Positions 42,953 to 51,210 of a stretch of 64,000 bases of DNA are shown one piece after another. Source of the stretch: Peribacillus frigoritolerans. GTDB taxonomy: Bacteria; Bacillota; Bacilli; Bacillales; DSM-1321. The stretch covers positions 1,015,712-1,079,711 of the forward strand of contig NZ_KV440950.1 of NCBI RefSeq assembly GCF_001636405.1, in the 5' to 3' direction. Made by a program: the position numbers and the translations under genes. Below the pieces are notes generated by a model, which saw only the letters and a program-made list of their open reading frames with translations, had not been told where the DNA came from and did no database searches. Within the stretch, counting starts at the first letter, position 1, and each line of letters opens with the position of its first letter.

Positions 42953-43066
42953 AATATTTTGCTTGCAGTTATAATGTTCAAAAACGGATATTTAATGGCT
43001 CCAATTCATATGATGTATACCAGTTACCTGTGTCGGAATATTCTTAAAAGGAAGGTAAGGTGTGTA

Positions 43067-43447
43067 ATGGAGGATCCTAGTAAGATTTACAACACTGCGG
43101 TAGAGGCAACTTTGGTGGTGATTGGAGGAAAGTGGAAACCCGTAATTCTCTTTCATCTAACATTTGGAAAGAAACGTAACAATGAATTGAAAAGCTTAAT
43201 ACCCGCAATTACTCAAAAAATGTTAACGCAGCAACTTCGGGAGCTTGAAGAGGAAGGCGTCATCCTGCGCATTTCTTACAATCAGGTTCCACCAAAAGTC
43301 GAATATGAGTTAACAGACTACGGCTGGAGTCTAAAGGAGATCCTGCATCTGATGTGTAGGTGGGGGGATTCGCATATAGAGAGAAAGTACGGGGGAAGAG
43401 CTACCGTCCTAGCCAATCCACAGCTTGAAGACGTACATAACATATAA
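43067..43447 (+). CDS. HxlR family transcriptional regulator
   Basis: 126 residues: AVEATLVVIGGKWKPVILFH, NNELKSLIPAITQKMLTQQL, ELEEEGVILRISYNQVPPKV and YELTDYGWSLKEIL, the standard HxlR winged helix. Members sense aldehydes or redox stress, often through a cysteine; here Cys occurs in the N-terminal RCVMED and in MCRWGD. ATG at 43067 with AAGGAAGG upstream; longer frames run back into the repeat at 42899. Likely regulates the convergent SDR or an unlinked gene. Confidence 0.9.
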   Translation: MEDPSKIYNTAVEATLVVIGGKWKPVILFHLTFGKKRNNELKSLIPAITQKMLTQQLRELEEEGVILRISYNQVPPKVEYELTDYGWSLKEILHLMCRWGDSHIERKYGGRATVLANPQLEDVHNI

Positions 43448-43449
43448 GG

Positions 43450-43480
43450 AGCCGACCTAATATACAAGGCCGGCTTTTTG
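43450..43480 (+). terminator. intrinsic terminator after hxlR-like gene
   Basis: Stem GCCGACC/GGCCGGC with one mismatch, followed by TTTTTG; overlaps the 3' end region of the convergent SDR gene. Confidence 0.7.
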
Positions 43481-43481
43481 T

Positions 43482-44516
43482 TTATGGGATAACTTTACGT
43501 TTGCGGAAGTCGTCGAAGATATTCATGAACATCGCTTCGGTATCGACGTATTCGTGAAAACCTAAGCGGCGGGCCTTAGTTCCGTCGGCGAAGAAATCGT
43601 AATCCCAAGAGAACACGAAATCACCGAATCGCCAGGAGGATACGTCTTGATAGGAGTGCCGAGCAAGCCCATGGTTCTTGACCATTTTGTTCCAGAGTTG
43701 CTCCTTATCCGCCATGACAACGTCCAGTGACATCTGCAGCGGAGGCGCCGTCTCCAAGCCGAAGTAGTGAGCGATCTTCGGCCATAGTTCATTCCAACGG
43801 AACAAATCGCCGTTCGTGATGTTAAATGCCTGATTAGCACAACGCTCTTCAGTCGCCGCCCATACTGTTGCCTTCGCGAGAAGCCCCGCATCTGTCATCT
43901 CCAAGAGGCTGTCATAGGCACCTGGTTTGCCCGGAAACCGTAGCGGAATTCCAAGCTCCTTCGAAATTGAGGCGTAAATCGCAATAACCATGGCGAGGTT
44001 CATCGGATTTCCAAGCGAGAAACCGCAGACTACAGAAGGACGGAGCGCCGACCAAGTCCAAGCCTTTCCTTTTTGCCTTTGTTCTAAGAAATCTTGCTGA
44101 TCAATATTGAATTCGGGTGGCATATGGTTAGCGTCTGTCTCACGGGCAGGGGTCTTGAACGGGCCGAGATGTGCGCCGTATACCTTGTATCCCTGCATCA
44201 AACTGACATGTTTTAAACCCGGCGCGATTGGTTCTATCGTTTCTACGGTATTCACCAGCATGGCGAGGTTGGGAGGAACAAGTTCGGCCCAAGTTGGACG
44301 GTCCTGATAGGCGGCATAGAAGATGTGTGTTACCTCAGTTAAACTGTTTAGCTTCTCGCGGGTGTCGTCTATATTGAGTAGATCCGCAGCCACATACCGG
44401 ACACGGCCGACAGATTCTCCGCCTCGACGCGATACGCCGATTACGTCCCAGTCAGGGAGAGTAATGAGGTGATCAATAAGGTTGCGTCCGATAACACCAT
44501 TTGCGCCTACGACCAA
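43482..44516 (-). CDS. SDR family epimerase/PRISE-like reductase
   Basis: 344 residues from the TTG at 44516. Rossmann start VVGANGVIGRNLIDHLITLP, VSRRGGES, then YKVYGAHLGPFKTPARETD (active-site Tyr/Lys region) and RPSVVCGFSLGNPMNLAM, resembling progesterone 5-beta-reductase/iridoid synthase (PRISE) enzymes. The protein probably should start earlier: an ATG at 44545 followed by one more A would read KSQPTRKVALVVGANG in frame, so a one-base deletion is suspected. GC content is well above that of the neighbours. Confidence 0.82.
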   Translation of the reverse strand: MVVGANGVIGRNLIDHLITLPDWDVIGVSRRGGESVGRVRYVAADLLNIDDTREKLNSLTEVTHIFYAAYQDRPTWAELVPPNLAMLVNTVETIEPIAPGLKHVSLMQGYKVYGAHLGPFKTPARETDANHMPPEFNIDQQDFLEQRQKGKAWTWSALRPSVVCGFSLGNPMNLAMVIAIYASISKELGIPLRFPGKPGAYDSLLEMTDAGLLAKATVWAATEERCANQAFNITNGDLFRWNELWPKIAHYFGLETAPPLQMSLDVVMADKEQLWNKMVKNHGLARHSYQDVSSWRFGDFVFSWDYDFFADGTKARRLGFHEYVDTEAMFMNIFDDFRKRKVIP

Positions 44517-44779
44517 GGCGACTTTGCGTGTTGGTTGAGATTCATTATTTATAGTGTTTCAGCTCCTTCTGTTTTGTGCTTTGTTCACTGTTATTTTGCG
44601 TCAAAAAACCACACTTGAGAAGTACGCACTTTGAAGTACCATAAGCACTTTTTTGTAATCCAGGAGTGCTTATAAGACAAATATTTTGTATGAATAACAT
44701 CAAAAAAGCCATCATTTTATAATAATGATAATTTACTAAATTATTATATAACCCTATCACTTCTCTTATTCGTTCTTGC

Positions 44780-44803
44780 GCTAACGGGAAGGTTAGTAAA
44801 ATA
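44780..44803 (+). repeat. TAACGGG element fragment
   Basis: GCTAACGGGAAGGTTAGTAA: left CTAAC and right GTTAG with the whole middle deleted. Confidence 0.55.
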
Positions 44804-44903
44804 ACTTAGAAGCCATTTTTGCGGGTCTTTCATATTTTTCAATCTTCCGCAATCGGGCCATTTAATTGAAAAGCACGTTTTGAGATTTTGAATAAATGTA
44901 CTT

Positions 44904-44932
44904 AAACTATCAGGGCTGTTTAGTTTAATAAG
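44904..44932 (+). repeat. TAACGGG element, right arm only
   Basis: AAACTATCAGGGCTGTTTAG then TTTAATAAG. Confidence 0.6.
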
Positions 44933-44993
44933 AATAAACATGAATAGTAAATAACTACACAGCAACTCAATAACTAAATTGGGTTGTTTTTTG

Positions 44994-45046
44994 TTGACAT
45001 AAAATATATCCTAATGTTAGGATATATTTATCCTGAAGTTAGGATA
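44994..45046 (+). promoter_or_regulatory. promoter with tandem MarR-type operators
   Basis: -35 TTGACA at 44994. Operator 1 at 45007-45024 is the perfect palindrome TATCCTAA-TG-TTAGGATA; operator 2 at 45029-45046 is TATCCTGA-AG-TTAGGATA with one mismatch. Centres are 22 bp apart, two helical turns. A further half-site TTAGGATA lies at 45054. They cover the promoter of the DoxX-pirin-MarR operon. Confidence 0.8.
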
Positions 45047-45092
45047 TATCATCTTAGGATAAATAATATTAGAATAAAGGGAGAGAAAATTA

Positions 45093-45449
45093 ATGGGTGT
45101 TTTATCAATTATTCTTCAAGTTATATTAGGATTAGGATTCCTGATGTTTGGATTTATGAAGTTCGGATCAAAGCAAATGGTGGAAGGGTTTAAGCATTAT
45201 GGGTACCCAGGATGGTTTAGAGTGTTTACAGGATTGGCAGAAGTCGTTTCAGCGGTATTGGTTATCGCAGGTATTTGGAACGAGAGGTTAGCTGCATGGG
45301 GAGGTTTATTCATTGTAGTAACGATGGTTGGTGCCGTTTTTACTCATATTAAAATAAAAGATAATGTAAAACAAATGATGATGCCGATCATTTTATTAAT
45401 TCTTGGATTAGTAGTATTACTTATAAATTTCGGATCTTTGCTTGGATAA
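45093..45449 (+). CDS. DoxX family membrane protein
   Basis: 118 residues, four helices. N-terminal VILGLGFLMFGFMKFGSKQM and GWFRVFTGLAEVVSAVLVIA are typical DoxX. Often linked to thiol/quinone stress or redox homeostasis in Firmicutes. First gene of a three-gene operon with pirin and a MarR regulator. Confidence 0.88.
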   Translation: MGVLSIILQVILGLGFLMFGFMKFGSKQMVEGFKHYGYPGWFRVFTGLAEVVSAVLVIAGIWNERLAAWGGLFIVVTMVGAVFTHIKIKDNVKQMMMPIILLILGLVVLLINFGSLLG

Positions 45450-45479
45450 GTAGACAATTATCTATAGGGAGGGATACAA

Positions 45480-46247
45480 ATGGAAATTAAAATTATTAAA
45501 CCGCAGTATCAAGCGAACGGGCAGTTTGATGACGGTAAAATTAAAGAGCAAAAACCGATTGGCTTTTCTGGAGAAGGGTCTCTAATAAATCGACTAGGAC
45601 CATTATTTTACTGGGCTTGGGGTCATTCTCAGGAACCAGCAGAAATTGGACTGCATCCACATCAAGGCTTTGAAATCATCACCTATGTGATAAAGGGTAA
45701 TGCTTATCATCGGGATACACTTGGTACGGAAAGTGTTGTAGAAGAAGGGGGAGTCCAGCTCATGCAAACAGGCTCCGGTGTGTATCATGCAGAAGCATTA
45801 AAAGAACCATCGGAAATCTTTCAAATCTGGTTTGAACCACATTTAAGTCAAGCTGTAAAACGTACACCCTCTTATTCACAATACGATTCCAATGATTTTT
45901 CTTTAACGTATGAAGATGGTGTGAAAATTAAAACAATACTAGGAAATGATTCACCAATGAAAATCGTGACAGATGCTCAGATGTGGGATGTACTCATTCC
46001 AAAGGGAACGGTATATAATCATAGCCTTTCATCGAATCGTACATTAGCCGGTTTAGCCATCAGAGGCGATGGGGATTTTTCATTAGACACGAATGGACCC
46101 ACTCGTTTAGCAGAAAAAGATTTTTCCATCGTTCAATCAGAACAGGGTGGAGACGTAACAATTCAAGCATTAGATAAAGACTTTAGAATCTTCCTAATTG
46201 AAGTTCCGACTGAAGTTGATTATCCTTTATACAGAAAACCAAAATAA
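45480..46247 (+). CDS. pirin family protein (bicupin)
   Basis: 255 residues. The metal site is in the N-terminal cupin: LHPHQGFEIITYVIKG (two His), GSGVYHAEAL (His, Glu). The C-terminal cupin lacks metal ligands, as in other pirins. Related bacterial pirins show quercetinase activity; assignment here is by family only. TAGGGAGGG precedes the ATG, 30 nt after doxX. Confidence 0.88.
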   Translation: MEIKIIKPQYQANGQFDDGKIKEQKPIGFSGEGSLINRLGPLFYWAWGHSQEPAEIGLHPHQGFEIITYVIKGNAYHRDTLGTESVVEEGGVQLMQTGSGVYHAEALKEPSEIFQIWFEPHLSQAVKRTPSYSQYDSNDFSLTYEDGVKIKTILGNDSPMKIVTDAQMWDVLIPKGTVYNHSLSSNRTLAGLAIRGDGDFSLDTNGPTRLAEKDFSIVQSEQGGDVTIQALDKDFRIFLIEVPTEVDYPLYRKPK

Positions 46248-46291
46248 CCAATTGTAATTTCAAAAGTTAGTCGTAATAGGAGGTTCGGTGA

Positions 46292-46741
46292 ATGTATCAA
46301 GGAGATGAACAAAGCCAGATTGATTTACGTCTTTTCCGCATCTGGCTTAAGGCAAGTAAAACTATTTTTGGTCATGTTGTTAAAGATATTGAAAGACACG
46401 GAATTAGTTCAGAGAATTTTATGATTCTGGAACTTCTTTATAATAAGGGCCCCCACTCCATTCAAAAAATTAGTGAAAAATTATCTATTCCTAGTGGAAG
46501 CATCACTTACGTTGTTGATAAACTTGAGAAAAAAGAATTTGTTAAGAGGGAACCAAATCCAGCAGACCGTCGTGCTTCAAATGTAGTTCTAACTGACAAA
46601 GGTCAAATTTTATTTAAAGAAATCTTTCCTCAACACGTTGAAGTCATATCTGAAAATTTGTCTTTTATAAGTAATGAGGAAAAAATACAATTAATGGATC
46701 TTCTCAAAAGGCTTGGACTAGGTGCTATTCAGATTAAATAA
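46292..46741 (+). CDS. MarR family transcriptional regulator
   Basis: 149 residues: SENFMILELLYNKGPHSIQK, SEKLSIPSGSITYVVDKLEK, VKREPNPADRRASNVVLTDK (wing). Similar in outline to MhqR, which controls quinone-responsive doxX-type operons in B. subtilis. The palindromes at 45007 and 45029 upstream of doxX are the likely operator, giving autoregulation of the whole operon. AGGAGG precedes the ATG. Confidence 0.88.
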   Translation: MYQGDEQSQIDLRLFRIWLKASKTIFGHVVKDIERHGISSENFMILELLYNKGPHSIQKISEKLSIPSGSITYVVDKLEKKEFVKREPNPADRRASNVVLTDKGQILFKEIFPQHVEVISENLSFISNEEKIQLMDLLKRLGLGAIQIK

Positions 46742-46770
46742 TTACAAATGATTAGAGTATACTGTAATCC

Positions 46771-46814
46771 GAATATCAGACACTAAAAATAAAGTGTTTG
46801 ATATTCGTTTTTTT
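46771..46814 (+). terminator. intrinsic terminator after the DoxX-pirin-MarR operon
   Basis: 14-bp arms GAATATCAGACACT/AGTGTTTGATATTC (one G-U or mismatch pair) with an 8-nt A-rich loop, then GTTTTTTT. Confidence 0.9.
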
Positions 46815-46882
46815 GATTTTAACGAAATAAGACCAATTTCCAGAATGCTCTCTATAATAAAAAATTGTGAAACATTGCACTT

Positions 46883-46967
46883 CAACTAAGCGGTGCGTTA
46901 GCTGAAGATCGGAGCTGTCTTTAAGGCAGCTTTTTCTTATGGAACTAAAGGGGCAAGGTAGTTTAAG
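46883..46967 (+). repeat. TAACGGG element, full length
   Basis: AACTAAGCGGTGCGTTAGCT, terminator AGCTGTC-TTTAA-GGCAGCT, TTTTCTTATGG, right arm AACTAAAGGGGCAAGGTAGT. Between convergent genes. Confidence 0.9.
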
Positions 46968-47085
46968 TATATTTCTTCACAAAGTTAAAAAAGCTGATCT
47001 TCCAATAAGGATCATCGACTTTTCTTCAGTGAGAAAGAACAATTTCATAGGGATCATAATAGTGAACCATTTCAATTGGCAATAA

Positions 47086-47541
47086 TTAATGAGAAATCGG
47101 CACAATATCTTTTCCTAATGAGCAGGAAGAATTTACATTTTCACCATTTTTCCAATGGGCAGGATTAGTATCATCCGGAATCATTTGATCTTTAATGTCA
47201 CGGTAGTGTTTTTCTTTATTAGTAATATATTCTGCCATTAATTTCATTTCTTCTAATTGAGCTAGAACCAATTCTTTTTGTTTTAGTATCATTTCATAAC
47301 GTTCCTCAATTGTTGGATGGCCTTCCAAACTTAGGTCTACATATTTTTTTATATCTTCCACTGACATACCACATTTTTTTAATTTTTTTGCGCCCCTAAG
47401 CCAGTTTAAGGAGTCATCATTAAAGATACGTTTATTATTTTTATCACGCTGTAAATTTGGAACTAATCCTTTATCAGTATAGAAACGAACAGTATGTTCA
47501 GTTAGATCAAGCAGTTTAGCTACTTCTTTCACAGTATACAC
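47086..47541 (-). CDS. MerR family transcriptional regulator
   Basis: About 151 residues from the GTG at 47541, which has GAGGTG 7 nt upstream; the ATG at 47586 overlaps the operator and is not used. YTVKEVAKLLDLTEHTVRFY, TDKGLVPN and LNWLRGAKKLKKCGMSVEDI are the MerR DNA-binding core, with a long dimerisation helix after it. A cysteine near the C-terminus (NSSCSLG) could sense electrophiles, as in AdhR-type regulators. Three matching operators in the next 1.8 kb define its likely regulon. Confidence 0.88.
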   Translation of the reverse strand: MYTVKEVAKLLDLTEHTVRFYTDKGLVPNLQRDKNNKRIFNDDSLNWLRGAKKLKKCGMSVEDIKKYVDLSLEGHPTIEERYEMILKQKELVLAQLEEMKLMAEYITNKEKHYRDIKDQMIPDDTNPAHWKNGENVNSSCSLGKDIVPISH

Positions 47542-47589
47542 GTAAACACACCTCTTTTTATTTTGTATAAATTTACATAAAATCATTAA

Positions 47590-47606
47590 CTTCGTGTTAC
47601 TCGAAC
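47590..47606. promoter_or_regulatory. MerR operator near its own gene
   Basis: CTTCG-TGTTACT-CGAAC, 49 bp upstream of the merR GTG; one base off the perfect dyad seen in the next two sites. Suggests autoregulation. Confidence 0.7.
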
Positions 47607-47684
47607 ATGGTTTTCTAATCTTACTTTAAATTGCCTATATTTGTAAACATCAATGCAGAACATAAAAAAATTGATTTTAAACTA

Positions 47685-47715
47685 TTGACTTCGTGTTACT
47701 CGAAGGTTATATATT
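47685..47715 (+). promoter_or_regulatory. MerR-activated promoter upstream of MFS gene
   Basis: TTGACT, exactly 19-bp spacer with dyad CTTCG-TGTTACT-CGAAG, TATATT. Classic MerR architecture, about 280 bp upstream of the MFS ATG; a short relic ORF with its own AAAAGGAGGG lies between. Confidence 0.82.
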
Positions 47716-47994
47716 TATCATTTGTAAAGCAAGAAGGCTTTAATTTCAGGAATGAGGTCTATGAAAAGGAGGGTTGCATATATAAAAGTTATTTTAAATG
47801 AGGGCGTTGAAATATCCATACCAATTAAAGGAAAATGACATGGCATTAAATGTGGTATTTATTGATGCTGTGTTTTCATGTGGAAACATAGCTTCTCAGC
47901 TCAGAGGAAGCAGCAAGCAAAGAAATAGTAGTATTCGCCGAAAATGGTCATTACTTCATTTGTAGAAACTTAAAAGTTATAAGGAGGTTCTTAC
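47716..47994 (+). other. relic of a gene between MerR promoter and MFS gene
   Basis: AAAAGGAGGG at 47764 is followed by a short frame VILNEGVEISIPIKGK that stops at 47838. No intact gene; probably the remains of a former first gene of this operon. Confidence 0.35.
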
Positions 47995-49194
47995 ATGTCC
48001 AACATGTCTACCAAGCCCGACCGTCGGATGACCCAAGCGACAACAGTCATATTTGCAGTTGCCGCCGGGCTGGCAGTCGGAAATCTCTATTTGTCTCAAC
48101 CACTATTTGAAATCATAGCTAAGTCTCTAGAAGTTTCATCATCGAGCGCTGCGGCTCTGGTGACCGTCACCCAATTTGGATACGCATTAGGAATTTTCCT
48201 TCTTGTACCATTGGGAGATGTTCTTAACTTACGCCGACTCATTCCACTAATCTTGAGTTTGTCAGCCATAATGCTTATTAGCGCAGCCTTTGCACCGACG
48301 TTCCCGGTACTCCTTGCGGCTCTGGGTGGTTTAGGATTGACCACTGTTGCTGCACAGCTACTAACTCCTTTGGCCAGCGAACTTTCCGAGCCAGAGCGAC
48401 GTGGAAGAGTGGTCGGTACGGTCGCGTCGGGTGCCCTAATTGGCATCCTGCTATCGCGAACCATTAGTGGCTTTGTTGCAGATTTCCTGGGATGGAGGGC
48501 GATATATGGAATTGCTGCCGTTGCATCACTCATTCTTGCTGGAGTAATGCGAACGATTATCCCTCGTCTCGAACCACGCAATCCGGTTCCCTACCTGCGT
48601 CTTTTGGGGTCGGTGTTCACTACCGTGGCACAACATCGCACGGTAGCCCCGACACTAATGATATCTGCCACGACCTTCGCTGTGTTCTCATTATTTTGGA
48701 CGTCACTAACCTACCTACTGACGGCACCTCCGTTCTCCTACTCGGCAGGTCAGATTGGGCTTCTGGGTCTCGCAGGGTTGGCAGGTGCTTTGGGAGCAAG
48801 ACGCGCAGGTGCCCTGCATGACCGTGGGTGGTCTGTGCAAGCCACAGGAGGAGCTCTAATTTTGCTTGCACTGTCACTGCTTGCGGCTTGGGTAGCGAGT
48901 AATTCAATTATTGGTTTAATTGTCGTTGTCATCGTCTTGGATCTTGCTACCCAGACCAACCTTGTGCTGGGGCAAACTAGACTCTTCGCTCTACCTGGCT
49001 CTGCACGCAGCCGACTAAACACGTCTATCGTTGTAAGCAACTTTCTTGGAGGAGCGTTCGGTTCAGTTATCGCAGGTCCCCTTTGGGATTTCAGGGGCTG
49101 GAACGCAATCATGGTAGCTGCACTGACTATTACACTTATTGGCTTCATCATCTGGGCCATCACTCGCCGTAACCGTCTGCAAGACGTTACCTGA
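47995..49194 (+). CDS. MFS transporter (drug efflux type)
   Basis: 399 residues, about 12 helices. The loop-2 motif appears as GDVLNLRRLIPL and motif C-like glycine/proline patterns follow; LASELSEPERRGRVVGTVAS is the typical YgaY/DHA-type loop. Probably exports an electrophile or drug. AAGGAGG precedes the ATG. Codon usage and GC content are unlike neighbouring AT-rich genes and like those of the SDR gene at 43482, suggesting recent acquisition. Controlled by the upstream MerR promoter. Confidence 0.88.
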   Translation: MSNMSTKPDRRMTQATTVIFAVAAGLAVGNLYLSQPLFEIIAKSLEVSSSSAAALVTVTQFGYALGIFLLVPLGDVLNLRRLIPLILSLSAIMLISAAFAPTFPVLLAALGGLGLTTVAAQLLTPLASELSEPERRGRVVGTVASGALIGILLSRTISGFVADFLGWRAIYGIAAVASLILAGVMRTIIPRLEPRNPVPYLRLLGSVFTTVAQHRTVAPTLMISATTFAVFSLFWTSLTYLLTAPPFSYSAGQIGLLGLAGLAGALGARRAGALHDRGWSVQATGGALILLALSLLAAWVASNSIIGLIVVVIVLDLATQTNLVLGQTRLFALPGSARSRLNTSIVVSNFLGGAFGSVIAGPLWDFRGWNAIMVAALTITLIGFIIWAITRRNRLQDVT

Positions 49195-49367
49195 TTATCG
49201 GGCGACACGAGATAGAGTGAGTAGTCAATTCAGGACAGAAATGGAATCATTATAAGTTGTCCAATCTTTCCTTTAATTGTTAGGAGCACAAATGAAGTGC
49301 ATATTAAAATAAATGCTATTTAAAATGCCAACCAATCAAGAAGGTTTCACAAAAAAAATTTAAATTG

Positions 49368-49398
49368 TTGACTTCGTGTTACTCGAAGGTTGTATGTT
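49368..49398 (+). promoter_or_regulatory. MerR-activated promoter upstream of NAD(P)H-binding gene
   Basis: TTGACT, 19-bp spacer with the same CTTCG-TGTTACT-CGAAG dyad as at 47685, TATGTT. Confidence 0.82.
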
Positions 49399-49769
49399 AA
49401 TAATTGTTCAAGGATGATAAAAAGTCATGTAGTGAAAGAGCGTTTATTACGAAGAAAATACCTTTATAAAAGGAGGGATAGATAGTGGAATGTGTAACAA
49501 GAAGTAATAGTGTCAAATGCCAATTATAGGATATAGTATGCATATTTGGTTTAATTAGAGAAAATACAATAAAAGCTCTGGACAAGTTGCACTTCGCGCT
49601 TTTTAGTTAAAAGCTGTACTGTCGTTTTAGTGAAATCATCTACTTTGGAACATATGAAAGGAAATCTAGATAGTTTCGATTTGCTCATTTGAAAAAGGAA
49701 TCAAAATTGATACACATATAAAGGAACGAAAGATACTTTATAATATATATTAAAAGGAATGATAATATA
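49399..49769 (+). other. relic between MerR promoter and NAD(P)H-binding gene
   Basis: AAAAGGAGGG at 49470 and a GTG at 49485 open a 14-codon frame (VECVTRSNSVKCQL) that stops. As in the MFS leader, a gene start has been lost between promoter and the surviving gene. Otherwise no feature. Confidence 0.35.
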
Positions 49770-50396
49770 ATGAAAATAGCAGTTATTGGAGCACATGGTA
49801 AAGCAGGGAATTTAATTGCACAAAATGCAATTAAGCGAGGACATGATGTTACAGCGATTGTTCGAAAAAAACATAATGACACCTTTAAAACTATAATCGA
49901 AAAAGATTTAATGGATTTGAACAAAGAAGATTTACTAGGGTTTGATGCCGTTGTCAATGCAGTTAGTGCATGGACAGAAGATACCTTTTATATTCATACA
50001 GACGGTATTTCTCACTTGGCTCAGCTGCTAGAGGGAACCGATACCAAACTATTGATGGTTGGTGGAGCAGGAACGTTATATATTAATAAGGAGCACTCCT
50101 TACAACTCATAGATAATCCAGATTTCCCCGAAGAATTAAAAGCTTTGGGAAAAACATTACGTGCTAATCTGGAAAGATTACGTTCATTCTCAAATCTTCA
50201 ATGGACGTATGTTTCACCCGCATATGAACTTGATTTTGAAGGGCCAGCAACAAGCAATTACATCATTGGTGGTGAAGAGTTTTTTACCAACGATGAAGGT
50301 AAAAGCTATATCAGTTATTTAGATTTTGCAGAAGCCTTTGTAGACATTATTGAAAATGACTATGTACGTCGGCGTGTTAGTGTTATTGGAGCATAA
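49770..50396 (+). CDS. NAD(P)H-binding (atypical SDR) oxidoreductase
   Basis: 208 residues: KIAVIGAHGKAGNLIAQNAI (GxxGxxG), RGHDVTAIVRKK, VNAVSAWTEDTF, LLMVGGAGTLYINK and LQWTYVSPAYELDFEG. This is the NmrA/YwnB-like flavin-reductase or quinone-reductase-type group. Likely member of the MerR regulon through the promoter at 49368. AAAGGA is about 11 nt upstream of the ATG. Confidence 0.85.
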   Translation: MKIAVIGAHGKAGNLIAQNAIKRGHDVTAIVRKKHNDTFKTIIEKDLMDLNKEDLLGFDAVVNAVSAWTEDTFYIHTDGISHLAQLLEGTDTKLLMVGGAGTLYINKEHSLQLIDNPDFPEELKALGKTLRANLERLRSFSNLQWTYVSPAYELDFEGPATSNYIIGGEEFFTNDEGKSYISYLDFAEAFVDIIENDYVRRRVSVIGA

Positions 50397-50449
50397 AATA
50401 TAAAAACTAAGATGCTATTGAGTCCGGTTAATTGATAAAAATGAACGAA

Positions 50450-50480
50450 GGCGATGCTATAAATAGGCATCGTCTTTTCC
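50450..50480 (+). terminator. intrinsic terminator
   Basis: Stem GGCGATGC/GCATCGTC (one G-U) with a 9-nt loop, then TTTTCCTT. Confidence 0.8.
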
Positions 50481-50512
50481 TTATTAAAGGTAAGATTGTA
50501 AAGATTTACACT

Positions 50513-50602
50513 TAAAGTAAAGGGTGGTTAGCTTAAGATCGGAGCTGTTTTTAAGGAAGCTTTTTCTTTATGCAACATAACGGGGCAGGTTAGTTCATTA
50601 AG
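50513..50602 (+). repeat. TAACGGG element, full length
   Basis: AAAGTAAAGGGTGGTTAGCT, stem AGCTGTT-TTTAA-GGAAGCT (weakened), right arm CATAACGGGGCAGGTTAGTT then CATTAAG. Its right end joins a truncated spoVB frame on the other strand. Confidence 0.85.
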
Positions 50603-50742
50603 CGTAGTGTATTCGTACTGTGTAATAAATATATATGTGTTTTTTTCATCTTTTTAGGAAAGGTAGCGAATCCCAATATCTTTGTAATGAATGCGGCAAC
50701 TGTTAAAATCATAGTTCCTTTAAAAAAAGTTTGTTTAGTCAT
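50590..50742 (-). pseudogene. spoVB: 5' fragment of spoVB (polysaccharide/lipid flippase family)
   Basis: ATG at 50742 with AAAGGGTG 8 nt upstream reads MTKQTFFKGTMILTVAAFIT then KILGF, the N-terminus of stage V sporulation protein B and related MATE/MurJ-like flippases. After GF the homology ends and the frame runs into the TAACGGG element, stopping at 50590. All other helices are missing, so the gene is truncated. Confidence 0.7.
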
Positions 50743-50856
50743 CAATTATTCACCCTTTATCTTGTCCATATTTGAATATATGCAAGATAAAGGTAAACTA
50801 GCTTTCTATATTTTTCTTTTTGTAGAACTAACGATTATTTTTGGAGATTTGAGCAT

Positions 50857-50885
50857 AAAAAAACACTCATCTATAAAATGAGTGT
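50857..50885 (-). terminator. terminator of the DUF2533 gene
   Basis: 8-bp stem ACACTCAT/ATGAGTGT with a run of T on the minus strand. Confidence 0.8.
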
Positions 50886-50903
50886 CAGAAGGTCGAGGGT
50901 TAA

Positions 50904-50930
50904 CACCGGTATTCGGTGCTTTTTCTTACG
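50904..50930 (+). terminator. element-like hairpin
   Basis: CACCG-GTATT-CGGTG then CTTTTTCTTACGACTAAG, the TTTTTCTTA-nnACTAA pattern of the TAACGGG element with a different stem. Confidence 0.6.
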
Positions 50931-50952
50931 ACTAAGAGATCAGTGAATTATT

Positions 50953-51210
50953 TTACTTTAATGACTCCACATATGAATGAACCATTTCTGGGGTAACTAA
51001 TTTACGAGTAGGTATTAGCCTTTGGTTTGCAAGAACATTGATTTGCATAGTGATTTGATTAATATGGTCTGTTGTAAAATCCTTTTCAGCCTTACATAAT
51101 TCTATAGCTCCTTGAATATAATCTTCACGTTGTTGGTCTAATAGGGAAAATTCAGTAAAAAGTTGATTTTGTTTTTGAGCATGTAACGTAAGGGCTTTAT
51201 GTACACTCAT
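50953..51210 (-). CDS. DUF2533 (YpbS-like) family protein
   Basis: 85 residues, helical: SVHKALTLHAQKQNQLFTEF, CKAEKDFTTDHINQITMQIN and the end VTPEMVHSYVESLK. Matches the DUF2533/YpbS pattern of Bacillus. Function unknown. GGAGTG precedes the ATG. Confidence 0.75.
   Translation of the reverse strand: MSVHKALTLHAQKQNQLFTEFSLLDQQREDYIQGAIELCKAEKDFTTDHINQITMQINVLANQRLIPTRKLVTPEMVHSYVESLK

Larger units (their letters stand above)
44546..44993. other. divergent intergenic region with element fragments
   Basis: Two TAACGGG fragments (44780, 44904) and a GCAATCGGGCCATTTAATTG segment (44849) like the extension module of 10175. No gene is supported. Confidence 0.45.

Noticed and set aside
42911..43066. 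N-terminal extension of the HxlR gene
   Set aside because: This part is read from the repeat element and lacks a ribosome binding site; the HxlR fold begins at the ATG at 43067.
44545..44965. Two minus-strand ORFs of about 70 codons in the divergent region
   Set aside because: No ribosome binding sites, and they read through repeat fragments in antisense.
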